Assembly (NCBI GenBank): GCA_019745415.1
Contig: JAIETF010000064.1
Span: forward strand, 1-64,000
Direction: 5' to 3'
From: Candidatus Obscuribacterales bacterium
GTDB lineage: Bacteria > Cyanobacteriota > Vampirovibrionia > Obscuribacterales > Obscuribacteraceae
DNA length: 64,000 nt
The translations under genes were made by a program, and so were the position numbers. The notes under the pieces were generated by a model. The model did not search any database. It was given only the letters and a program-made list of their open reading frames with translations, and was not told the origin of the DNA. Shown here piece after piece: positions 23,474 to 31,684 of the stretch (position 1 is the first letter of the stretch; the number at the start of each line of letters is the position of its first letter).

Positions 23474-25594
23474 ATGCCCCCAAAGATTTTTGCACGCGGA
23501 GAAAAGCTCGAAGACGGGCATTACACCGTGCTTGAAGAAATCGGCGTCGGCGGTATGGGAGTGGTCTATCACTGCCGCGACGAACTGCTTTTAAGGGATG
23601 TCGCCATAAAAATGCTCTTGCCGAGCTTGATGGCAGATAAGAAAAATCTTGAGGTTTTCAAAGAAGAAGCCAGGCTGGCAGCCCAGCTCGAGCACCCAAA
23701 TATAGTCACTGTCTATGATATCGGCGTAGAATCGCGAGCCAACCGCGACCATCATTTTGTAGCCATGGAATACCTGCCCGGTGGCAATCTGGCAGCCCGG
23801 GTCACCCAGGGTCCCCTGCCTCTTGAGCATGCCCTCAACTGGATGAAGCAACTAGCTTCAGGGCTTTCTTTCGCTCATAAAAGGGGAGTGGTGCACCAGG
23901 ACATTAAGGCAGACAATATATTCATTACCAATGAAGGCGACCTGAAGATTGGTGATTTTGGCTTGGCTCGCTTGCTGGTGGGCAGAGTCTATCTGAACTC
24001 GTCGACCAAGGGAATGGGAACCCCGGCATATATGTCTCCCGAACTTTGCCGCGGCGAGCAGCAAGACCACAGATCAGACATTTATTCGATGGGTATCCTG
24101 TTCTTTGAAATGTGCACCGGGCAGTTGCCCTTCCGCGCCCAAGGCATGATCGAGATGGCCATGAAACATACCAGCGCGCCTGTGCCTTCGGCAAAGAGAC
24201 TTAATCCACATGTACCGGAAGTGCTGGATAAAGTGATCAAGCGCATGATGGCGAAGACTCCCGAAGAACGATATAAGTCGATGGCCGATGTGCTTGGCAT
24301 AGTGGACGACCTGATTTTTGAACTGCGCGTAGCCAGAATGGGTCTAGCTGGAAGACTGGAAACAGGCAGACTGGCGGGCGAAGCGGCAGAGGCGGCAAAA
24401 AACGAGCCTAGAGAAAAGGCGAAGAGCTTGGATGCTAACTCTCCCGAACCGGCAGCTCCTAGCCGTCCCCGCACTAAAAGTAAAGACACTACCAAAGTGG
24501 TAGCCACCAGCTCTCAGAACAAGCTCGAGGCAAGACCGGCTAACGATGCCAATCTCACCCCATCGACAAATTCGGGGCAACTTGTTCTTTGGAAATTTGC
24601 CAGCCACGGTCCGATTGGCTGGTCAGCAGCACCGGTGCAAGACCGGGAAGGCAAGCGCATATTTGTGCCTTCCAGCGATGGCAGACTCTATTGCTTAAGC
24701 AGTGAAACCGGTGAGTTGAACTTTGCCTACGATGCAGGATCACCAATACTTTCAGCTCCTCTCTATTTAGCAGACAAGCTAATTGTCAGTGACTGCCTAG
24801 GAGTCACCCATGCCCTTAATCCGCAGACAGCCGAAACACTCTGGCAGTACTGGGGACAGGCAGCGATTCTGGCGCCGGCCGCTGCCTATGGCAATACTCT
24901 TATCTTGTGCGATATGCAAGGGCAAGTAACCGGATTAGATCTTAGACAAGGGCGTAAACTCTGGAATTTCAGCGCCGGTGATGCCATCGTTTCGCAGCCT
25001 CGTGTACATGGCGACTCTCTTTATTTTGCTAGTCGCGGCGGCAGTGTCTTCTCCATAGCCTGTGCCACCGGCCGCCTCAATTGGAAGTTCGTCTCATCGG
25101 GCAATATCGTCAGTTCGCCGGTGACTTCGGTAGATACAGTTTATATAGGCACCCAAAGCGGCTCTTTCTTTGCCCTTGATGCCGAAGCCGGTCGCTTGAT
25201 TTGGGAGTATCCCATGGCTGGAGCCATTAACCGTGGTGGCGCCATTGTCTTTACTTCGGTTATGTTTGCCACCAATAGCCGCTGGCTTTACTGCTGTGAA
25301 AAATATGACGGTTCTCTGAAGTGGAAAGCACCACTTAAGGCTAAACCGGCAGCTAATCTCATCGTCCAGGGTAGTCAGATTTTGTCTCTTGGCAAAGACG
25401 GCACCCTTGAGTCGTTTGACACTAGAAACGGTGCCTCACTCTGGCGCTACTCCCTCAAGAAAGAAGTGGAATCTATTCCGCTTATTAGCGGCTCGAAGTT
25501 ATTTTTTGGCGCGGTGGATGGCGAAGTCATCGCCCTTGATCTTAAAAACGAAGCGGCATTAGCTTATCGGCTAGAAAAGCCAGAAAAGAAATAA
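23474..25594 (+). CDS. Ser/Thr protein kinase fused to PQQ-type beta-propeller
   Basis: Residues 15-285 are an Hanks-type kinase: the glycine loop IGVGGMGVVY, catalytic K46, HQD at 141-143 in VVHQDIKADN, DFG at 161-163 and SPE after the activation segment. The usual HRD arginine is a glutamine. A linker rich in Ala, Pro, Lys and Ser (290-365) follows, then a C-terminal half of PQQ-like repeats (W-x-F/Y and G-x-L/V-x-A-L-D patterns) forming a beta-propeller to residue 700. There is no membrane helix, so it should be cytosolic. The propeller probably senses or binds a partner. Its 3' end overlaps the convergent UbiA gene by 53 bases. Confidence 0.88.
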   Translation: MPPKIFARGEKLEDGHYTVLEEIGVGGMGVVYHCRDELLLRDVAIKMLLPSLMADKKNLEVFKEEARLAAQLEHPNIVTVYDIGVESRANRDHHFVAMEYLPGGNLAARVTQGPLPLEHALNWMKQLASGLSFAHKRGVVHQDIKADNIFITNEGDLKIGDFGLARLLVGRVYLNSSTKGMGTPAYMSPELCRGEQQDHRSDIYSMGILFFEMCTGQLPFRAQGMIEMAMKHTSAPVPSAKRLNPHVPEVLDKVIKRMMAKTPEERYKSMADVLGIVDDLIFELRVARMGLAGRLETGRLAGEAAEAAKNEPREKAKSLDANSPEPAAPSRPRTKSKDTTKVVATSSQNKLEARPANDANLTPSTNSGQLVLWKFASHGPIGWSAAPVQDREGKRIFVPSSDGRLYCLSSETGELNFAYDAGSPILSAPLYLADKLIVSDCLGVTHALNPQTAETLWQYWGQAAILAPAAAYGNTLILCDMQGQVTGLDLRQGRKLWNFSAGDAIVSQPRVHGDSLYFASRGGSVFSIACATGRLNWKFVSSGNIVSSPVTSVDTVYIGTQSGSFFALDAEAGRLIWEYPMAGAINRGGAIVFTSVMFATNSRWLYCCEKYDGSLKWKAPLKAKPAANLIVQGSQILSLGKDGTLESFDTRNGASLWRYSLKKEVESIPLISGSKLFFGAVDGEVIALDLKNEAALAYRLEKPEKK

Positions 25595-26423
25595 TGCTGA
25601 CCACGCCGTTCACTGTAAAGAATGCTGCGTTCACTTTAGAAAGATCGTCTGCTTTCACAAGGCGATGTTCGTAAACAAGCATAGACGCAATCAAGACTAG
25701 CCCCAGATAATAAAAAAGAGCAAGCTTGAGAGTAAGCCCGAGAGCGAGCAGAAAAATTACAGTGCAGACATGCAGAGCCCGCGAAATCTTGAGAGCCCCT
25801 GCCACGCCGAAGCGCGATGGAATGGAGTGCAATTTCTCAAGGCTATCGAACTCGGTATCTTGACATGCGTAAATAATATCGAAGCCTGCCACCCAGGTAG
25901 TGACAGCAAGAGCCAAAAGCCAGGGGGCTACGCCATTGAGAGCACCGCTTGCCGCGACCCAGCCGCCCAAAGCAGCGCCGCCCAAGGCTATGCCTAAGAC
26001 AATATGGCAGAGCCAGGTGAAGCGTTTAGTAAAAGAATAGAAACTAAGCCAAAAAACTGCAATTGGCGACAACCAGAGACAAATCGGCGGCAACATCGAA
26101 GCAGCCAAAAGCATCACTGCAAAAGAAAGAATACTGATTGCCAGTGCCAGCCCTTTGCTGATTTTCTTGGCTGGAATGGCTCGGTCTTTTGTGCGAGGAT
26201 TTTTGGCATCTATATCGGCATCGATAAGTCGATTTAGCGTCATAGCCGCGCATCTAGCGCTGGCAAAGGCGAGAACCGTCCAGCCCAGGGTCGCGGCGGC
26301 CGGCCAGCCCGGAGTGGAGAGGATGAAACCGGAGAGGACGAAAGGCAGAGCAAAGACCGTGTGCTCTATCTTGATCATCTCCGCCCATTCGGCAATAGTC
26401 TTGAAAGATATATCTGATTGCAT
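25542..26423 (-). CDS. UbiA-family prenyltransferase (4-hydroxybenzoate / menaquinone-precursor type)
   Basis: An integral membrane protein of about 8-9 helices with both aspartate-rich motifs of UbiA: N-R-L-I-D-A-D-I-D-A-K-N in the first loop and D-I-I-Y-A-C-Q-D-T-E-F-D-S-L-E-K-L-H-S-I-P in the second. These bind the Mg-diphosphate of the prenyl donor. The MIKIEHTVFALPF start and the overall pattern match the branch containing UbiA and MqnP of the futalosine menaquinone route. I chose the ATG at 26423; an in-frame ATG at 26465 would add 14 residues. The kinase gene overlaps its 3' end. The acceptor could be an aromatic quinone precursor. Confidence 0.85.
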   Translation of the reverse strand: MQSDISFKTIAEWAEMIKIEHTVFALPFVLSGFILSTPGWPAAATLGWTVLAFASARCAAMTLNRLIDADIDAKNPRTKDRAIPAKKISKGLALAISILSFAVMLLAASMLPPICLWLSPIAVFWLSFYSFTKRFTWLCHIVLGIALGGAALGGWVAASGALNGVAPWLLALAVTTWVAGFDIIYACQDTEFDSLEKLHSIPSRFGVAGALKISRALHVCTVIFLLALGLTLKLALFYYLGLVLIASMLVYEHRLVKADDLSKVNAAFFTVNGVVSIISFLAFLADKLMPLRF

Positions 26424-26510
26424 AAAACTACTGTACTTGAAGAATTTGCCAACAACTGGCATCATTTGGAAGGTTTAAGATAAGGTTAGTCTATAAGCTG
26501 AGTATTTGCC

Positions 26511-27017
26511 ATGAATTTTGACGGAACTGGAAAAACTATAGATCTGCAAGGAGTGGCTTCTTTTGCCGCCCTAGTAGACGTGCTCTCGCAAGAATTGGGT
26601 GTGCCCGCCGGCAAAATGCTCGGTCAACTACCCAATGGCCCCGACACTTTCAATCAATTGCTTGGCGAGATTGATATCAATAGCCATGGTTTTGCCCGCA
26701 AACTGACCTTAACCTGCGCCCCCGGCGCCAATTTGCATTTGCGCTTCAGCACCACCTGGGGCGGAGAGCGCAGTCACACTATGACTTCCGGCGTCAATTC
26801 AGAGTTTGTTCTTTCTGCTTCGGTAGAACAAGTTATGCCGCAAGCCCGCGCCTTAGCTAGACATATAGAAGATATTTTTGCCGTGCAAGACCGTATGGTC
26901 ACCCTCGGTCATAGCGACAAGCTAGGAGCGGCAGCAGTCTCAGTGGCACAGATCGAAGCCTTCGAAAGACAAGAGGGTTCAGCCGTAGTCAGTGCGCCGC
27001 AAAGACAGAGAGACTGA
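26511..27017 (+). CDS. Hypothetical protein
   Basis: I do not recognise this 168-residue protein. It looks cytoplasmic, with no signal peptide. Residues 1-45 contain helices (VASFAALVDVLSQELG), the middle is beta-rich (KLTLTCAPGANLHLRFSTTW), and a long helix follows. It is divergent from the UbiA gene 46-87 bases away and ends one base before the convergent AMP-ligase gene. Confidence 0.55.
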   Translation: MNFDGTGKTIDLQGVASFAALVDVLSQELGVPAGKMLGQLPNGPDTFNQLLGEIDINSHGFARKLTLTCAPGANLHLRFSTTWGGERSHTMTSGVNSEFVLSASVEQVMPQARALARHIEDIFAVQDRMVTLGHSDKLGAAAVSVAQIEAFERQEGSAVVSAPQRQRD

Positions 27018-27018
27018 T

Positions 27019-28401
27019 CTAAGCAAGCACTTTAGAGCCGTGCCTGGCATCTACAGCCAGCTTTGTATATTCAACAGCTATATTGTTTCTTGCTAAGAGC
27101 TTTCTAGTATCAGCGCTTAACACGGCACCTTTAACTGGTTCAACTAATAGTTTGCCTTCGCTACCCCTAAAAGCTGATCTCTTTACAGCACCGTCCAAGC
27201 TCACAAAACTCTCCACAATATGCGACCAGGGTGACGACTTACGCCCGGTCAAATAAAGTCTGCCATTTTTTAGATAGCCGGTATCGCCGGTGCGGTGGAA
27301 AACTGTTTCGCCTATAGCTAGTTTATTTTCAGCCTCGCCAACACCCTTGAAATAGGCTTTGTTAACGTGAGTTCCAGCCACCAATATTTCGCCGACTTTA
27401 TCTTCGAGCGACGCCGGAGCCTTCTCTAGTTTTCCTGCCGCGCTCATCTGTTGATACTTTTCAAAGCTGGTGAGAGGCAATATCAATACTTCCGCCGCTG
27501 TATCTATATTGCCGCAAGGCAAGCCCAGTCCTTCTTTTGCAGCCTTGTACAGATCTTGCAGACAAATCTCATCAACCTCTAGATGGCTTATCGGTTCGGC
27601 TTCGGAAGAACCATAAACGAGAGTCAGTCGTCTGCAATGGAGTCTAATCGCAGCAGCGACTGGGGCATAAAGCGGCGCACCGCCAACAATCACATGCTTG
27701 CCCCGCAGTAGCGGGGCGGTATCGCTCGATTTCGCCAACAACTGGGCGAACTGGGGCGCACATATGATTTTATCCGGCTCAAGAGAAAGACCATTGGAGA
27801 CAAGGTCTCTAGGGAACTTCATATCTGTACGGGATACATAAACCGAAGTCAAACCCGCTCTCAAATTAGCCAAGACGAAAACAGGTAAAGTGGTTAGAAC
27901 GATTTTCGATTGCTTGAGTTCAAGAGTATTCTCCAAAATTTCTGCTTGCTTCATAAGAAAATCATGGCTTCTCTCGATTGCCTTGATGCCGCCGCTGGTG
28001 CCTGAGGTAAATGTCATCAAAGCGATGTCGGAGTTCTGCTTAACCGCTTCTATTTTATTCTCTCGGTATAGAGGCAAAAGCAACTTTAGGCCAAGCAAGA
28101 TATATTGCGGTCTGGCAAATTTAAGACAACGCAGTGCCCGCCCTAAATCTGATGGTTCGATCAAAACCGCCTCAGCGCCGATACCAGCTAGGGCAATTAG
28201 CGCCACATAAAAGTCTATCGAGGGCTTTATGGCAAGAACCACTCTATCGCCGGGCTTAATTTTCTGTTTTCTACTCAACCATTCAATATAAGTCTTCACT
28301 CTTACAAATAGTTCTCTATAGCTGATAGCACCGCTTGCAGTGGCTATGGCGATTCTATCGCCCAGCACAGCTCTCTCACAAAGTACATCGAAAATATTCA
28401 T
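27019..28401 (-). CDS. AMP-forming ligase, OleC-like (ANL superfamily)
   Basis: A 460-residue acyl-adenylating enzyme. Motifs in order: the ATP loop TFTSGTSGGIKAIERSH near residue 130, the A5 region YGSSEAEPIS near 265, TGDTGYL near 365 and YLTGRKSSP near 380. The C-terminal DARHGSKVLA resembles the end of OleC-type enzymes (beta-lactone synthetase of olefin synthesis) and carries the lysine expected in A10. It activates a carboxylate as acyl-AMP; the substrate is unknown. It is the last gene of a six-gene lipid-type operon, 25 bases behind the GNAT-like gene. Confidence 0.8.
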   Translation of the reverse strand: MNIFDVLCERAVLGDRIAIATASGAISYRELFVRVKTYIEWLSRKQKIKPGDRVVLAIKPSIDFYVALIALAGIGAEAVLIEPSDLGRALRCLKFARPQYILLGLKLLLPLYRENKIEAVKQNSDIALMTFTSGTSGGIKAIERSHDFLMKQAEILENTLELKQSKIVLTTLPVFVLANLRAGLTSVYVSRTDMKFPRDLVSNGLSLEPDKIICAPQFAQLLAKSSDTAPLLRGKHVIVGGAPLYAPVAAAIRLHCRRLTLVYGSSEAEPISHLEVDEICLQDLYKAAKEGLGLPCGNIDTAAEVLILPLTSFEKYQQMSAAGKLEKAPASLEDKVGEILVAGTHVNKAYFKGVGEAENKLAIGETVFHRTGDTGYLKNGRLYLTGRKSSPWSHIVESFVSLDGAVKRSAFRGSEGKLLVEPVKGAVLSADTRKLLARNNIAVEYTKLAVDARHGSKVLA

Positions 28402-28426
28402 CTGTTCAAATTCTCCGCGGGTCTAA

Positions 28427-29218
28427 TTAGAAATGGCGGCTAAACAAGGCGTAACTGCGAAACACCCTAGCCCCGAAGCAGTCTTGCATGTAACGACTTG
28501 AGCCGTCATCTTTGTATAAGGCGAATACACCCTTGCTATAGCCCTTTTGTGAATAGCGCAAGATCGCTTCTTCCACCATAGCTCTTCCCATTCCAGCAAA
28601 CTGAGCGCCCGGCTTTCTAGCAATGGTCTTAAACAAAATGGTGTCTTTTAAGTAAGGCAATACTAGACAATAGCCAAGCAACTCGCCGCTGCTTTGAGAT
28701 CTACAAAGTACAGGGGGAAAGTCTTTGACGATATTTTCTAATGGGAGGTAGAGCTTGCTGAAAGCATCAAAAGAGATAGCCTGATAGAGATAATTGTCGG
28801 CGAAAGCCAGACAAGAAAGGGCATAGATCTCGGCTAATAAAGCCTGGAATAAATAGTCACTATAGAAATTAGAGTCACTAAAGAAATTAGGGTTGGAAGC
28901 ATGAGGCTTTCCCTTAGCAGATGAGTCGAAACTGAAAATTGAGGAATGGTAGCGAGCCGCCACTGTAAATCTAGATTCGGCTAAAATCTCAAGCTGTTCC
29001 TTATAGTCTCTATCATAAGGCTCAGCCCCAAATGGAGGCAAAGACTCTTCACTGAAGTCTCTCTCTAAAAGTCTGTAGCGATACCAGGTATTTGTATTTA
29101 TCGGTCCGATAATAGACTTATTACCACTGCCCTTTGCCTTTTGGCAGGCTGCCGCCAATGTCTCGGCTAAAGTGCTGGCGCTGCCGCATTCGAAAAAAAT
29201 GGAATTCTGATTGTGCAT
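28427..29218 (-). CDS. GNAT-like N-acyltransferase
   Basis: The C-terminal 90 residues look like a GNAT acetyl/acyltransferase: a G-Y-C-L-V-L-P beta strand, a loop with KPGAQFAGMGRAMVEEAI that fits the acyl-CoA pyrophosphate site (R/Q-x-x-G-x-G/A), and a final FGARVFRSYALF strand. The N-terminal 160 residues are less clear and may be a second, degenerate GNAT fold with an FFECGS start. It begins 2 bases after the stop of the membrane kinase gene. It may acylate an amine on the product of this cluster, which is inference. Confidence 0.65.
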   Translation of the reverse strand: MHNQNSIFFECGSASTLAETLAAACQKAKGSGNKSIIGPINTNTWYRYRLLERDFSEESLPPFGAEPYDRDYKEQLEILAESRFTVAARYHSSIFSFDSSAKGKPHASNPNFFSDSNFYSDYLFQALLAEIYALSCLAFADNYLYQAISFDAFSKLYLPLENIVKDFPPVLCRSQSSGELLGYCLVLPYLKDTILFKTIARKPGAQFAGMGRAMVEEAILRYSQKGYSKGVFALYKDDGSSRYMQDCFGARVFRSYALFSRHF

Positions 29219-29220
29219 AG

Positions 29221-30585
29221 TTAGACCGCCATTAGGTAGACAAAAGAACCGAGAGAAGCCAGTGCCCCTTGTTTAAACCAGCGCAACCGGCTGAGCCTTT
29301 CATCAACATCGCCTGCCTTAGTTAAGCAAGCAAAAAGAAAAGTAGCCGCAAATACGCATAGCAAACCACCCAGTGCTGCTAAACAGCTGGTTAAATCAAT
29401 TGTTGTTCCACGCCAGAAAATAAAGGAAGGAAGAAAGAGCAAAGACCAACTCTTGAAAGTGTTGATGATGAGCAGAAGAGTTCTACCCTTACGCTTTGAA
29501 GTTAGACTAATATGAGCCGAACCAATAATTGCTCCGTGAATAGCGAAAGCCAGCCCATAAGCCGAAAGCAACTCATACGGCTGAAAACGCTTTGCCAACA
29601 AGCTCTGAAATGCCGGTAAAAATAGAAATAGCAAAACCGGTATGAAACACAAAACAGCAGCGCCGCCATGTCTATTGGAGAGATAACGAAAGCGCCTCGG
29701 CAGCAGCCGCTTATATGAAAAAAGTAATACTAGAGGCATAAGCAAATAGGCAACACCGCCTTCGGTAAAGACAAAATAGAGAAAAGCCAGACTACCAAGG
29801 GTCGCTCCGTCATTCAGACTGCTTCTTTCTTTATTAATGAGCACTGCCAATGTAAGCCCTGCAAATATGACAACCTGAACTGCTAAAGCGGCTTCAGGAA
29901 GAGGCAGCGCTTTCTCGAGAACAAATAAAATTGAGACCGGTATGAGGAGATTGTCGGCGCCGCCAAAGGAAATCGCTTCAACAACGCAGGCCATACAGGC
30001 TAGCAAGATAGCCACAAGAATGGCTTTGGACACTCCCACTCCACAGACCACAAGCAGGCTCAAACCAGCCAACATGGCAGCCAGCCAGAAGGCCAAGGAA
30101 CCCTCTAGACTTTTGACTCCATATCTCAACCTATAGATATGGGAGCCAAAGCGCTCGCCGACAAGAGCGGCGACAGAGTCGGCAAAAGCCAGCACCGCCA
30201 TTGGCACCAAATAATAAAGAGGAGCAGAAGCTAAGTTGAATATGGTGGCAACGGCTATGGGAAAGAACATTTCCCCTAATGAAAATCTATCAACCGAAAA
30301 GAGAACTTTTCTTAACTCGGCAGCCTTCGGGCTTAGTCTCAAAACAAGAAAAAAGATGCAGATAAATAGGGCAAGAAAATTGACCGGCGCTGGGTCGGAA
30401 AAGACAAAAGGAAAACTGAGGCAGACCAAACCCATAAGCAAATGCACCAGCTTGCGACTGCTTTCACCAGAGAGGCTAAGTCCGAAGTGTTGTCCATATC
30501 TAAGGGCTAACAAAAGTATCGCCAAAATAGACGGTACAGCAAGCAAGGCCGGCAAAGCAGCGCTATAGTCAAACCAACTGATCAC
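29221..30585 (-). CDS. Dolichol/phytol-kinase-like integral membrane protein
   Basis: A protein with about 12 predicted membrane helices. The N-terminal half carries the family signature of CTP-dependent polyprenol kinases (SEC59, DGK1, phytol kinase VTE5): ESSRKLVHLLMG near residue 45, FADSVAALVGERFG near 145 and KSLEGSLAF near 168. Known members phosphorylate dolichol, phytol or diacylglycerol. The C-terminal half has further helices and is unassigned. The start is the GTG at 30585, with AGGAG 7 bases upstream, so its 5' end overlaps the BtaA-like gene by 17 bases. The substrate is probably a lipid alcohol. Confidence 0.75.
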   Translation of the reverse strand: MISWFDYSAALPALLAVPSILAILLLALRYGQHFGLSLSGESSRKLVHLLMGLVCLSFPFVFSDPAPVNFLALFICIFFLVLRLSPKAAELRKVLFSVDRFSLGEMFFPIAVATIFNLASAPLYYLVPMAVLAFADSVAALVGERFGSHIYRLRYGVKSLEGSLAFWLAAMLAGLSLLVVCGVGVSKAILVAILLACMACVVEAISFGGADNLLIPVSILFVLEKALPLPEAALAVQVVIFAGLTLAVLINKERSSLNDGATLGSLAFLYFVFTEGGVAYLLMPLVLLFSYKRLLPRRFRYLSNRHGGAAVLCFIPVLLFLFLPAFQSLLAKRFQPYELLSAYGLAFAIHGAIIGSAHISLTSKRKGRTLLLIINTFKSWSLLFLPSFIFWRGTTIDLTSCLAALGGLLCVFAATFLFACLTKAGDVDERLSRLRWFKQGALASLGSFVYLMAV

Positions 30586-31684
30586 TATGCAGCTCCTGTC
30601 CAACAAAACACTTATAAAAGAAGGTCCGGCAATAGATAGGCAGGTCTGCATCATATTTGGTGATGTCTTGCACTTGCTCTTTCAAATAGCAGCCTAGATC
30701 GCGCTTAACAAGCATATTCCAATAAATCAAGCGAGCCCCTGCACTTGCAACTCTCTGCAAAGAATGCGCAAGGGCGGAAGCCTCATCCTCACTCATATAC
30801 TCAAAGACGTCTGATAGGTTGAAGGCATCGATACTCTGGGCTTCCAAACTAGAAACTAGACTATGCATATCGGCTTCCACCAGCCTAATTTTAGAAAGCG
30901 AATTTTTAACTGCCTCATAGTTACGTGCCTCTAGATAGTGGGGCAGGTGCTCTCCGTAACCGCCTCTCAGTATGTAATGCAAGTAATGATTGTCAGCTAG
31001 ATGACCAAACTTGAGGTGCTTTTCTACTGCACTTTCTATAAAGTTGCCGAAAGAATCACTAGCCTGATCGAAGCAGTCATGATCTCGCCCCATTAAACTG
31101 ATAAAGAAACGAGAAAAGAAAATTCGGCAGGCAATTTTGTATGCCCCTGTATGCCAACGCTCTATATAAAACTGTCTTTGCGCCTGCCTCGACTTTGCTT
31201 TCAGCAAGTCGTCTATCGTCTTACGGTCATGCAAAAGGGGCAGAACAAACTGTGAGAATAGTCTGAAGTATCTATCCAGTTTGCCTGAATGAATAACGCC
31301 GAACTTAATTTTAGACCTATGCCTATCGAAGAATTGTCTTGATGGTGGGCTAAGCTCTTTTCTTAACTTCTCATAGACAGCCAATCGGTAATCAGCATAA
31401 GATTTATCGCCTCTAGCACCAAGAAAATACAATATTTCAAGATGACTGAGAGTTTTGAAGGACGCCATCTTAAGCTCAAGAAGTGCCAGCTGTGCTCCTG
31501 AAAAATCGAAAGCCAAAACTTCTCTTACGTTGGGTAGACTAGCAATCGATAAAGTGTTGTCACCGGCTGCGGCAACCGACAGAACTCTGGCACCGGCAAG
31601 TCCGGAGATCTGCTGCAAAAGAGGAGTGACATCTTCCCAGCACTGCGAGTATCTGAGCTTAGACCGGCATTTTTGATTTTTCAT
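30569..31684 (-). CDS. BtaA-like aminocarboxypropyl transferase (DUF3419)
   Basis: Matches the DUF3419 family, whose known member BtaA moves the 3-amino-3-carboxypropyl group of S-adenosylmethionine to diacylglycerol in betaine-lipid synthesis. Visible features are YSQCWEDVTPLL (the YAQxWED signature), VLSVAAAGDNTLSIA for SAM binding, AFDFSGAQLALLELK, and a FNLSDVFEYMS motif near the C-terminus. The ATG at 31684 has GAGG 6 bases upstream; another ATG lies at 31699. It overlaps the upstream gene by 26 bases. No BtaB-like N-methyltransferase is fused, and none is obvious in the operon, so the product may stay unmethylated or the acceptor may differ. Confidence 0.85.
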   Translation of the reverse strand: MKNQKCRSKLRYSQCWEDVTPLLQQISGLAGARVLSVAAAGDNTLSIASLPNVREVLAFDFSGAQLALLELKMASFKTLSHLEILYFLGARGDKSYADYRLAVYEKLRKELSPPSRQFFDRHRSKIKFGVIHSGKLDRYFRLFSQFVLPLLHDRKTIDDLLKAKSRQAQRQFYIERWHTGAYKIACRIFFSRFFISLMGRDHDCFDQASDSFGNFIESAVEKHLKFGHLADNHYLHYILRGGYGEHLPHYLEARNYEAVKNSLSKIRLVEADMHSLVSSLEAQSIDAFNLSDVFEYMSEDEASALAHSLQRVASAGARLIYWNMLVKRDLGCYLKEQVQDITKYDADLPIYCRTFFYKCFVGQELHSDQLV

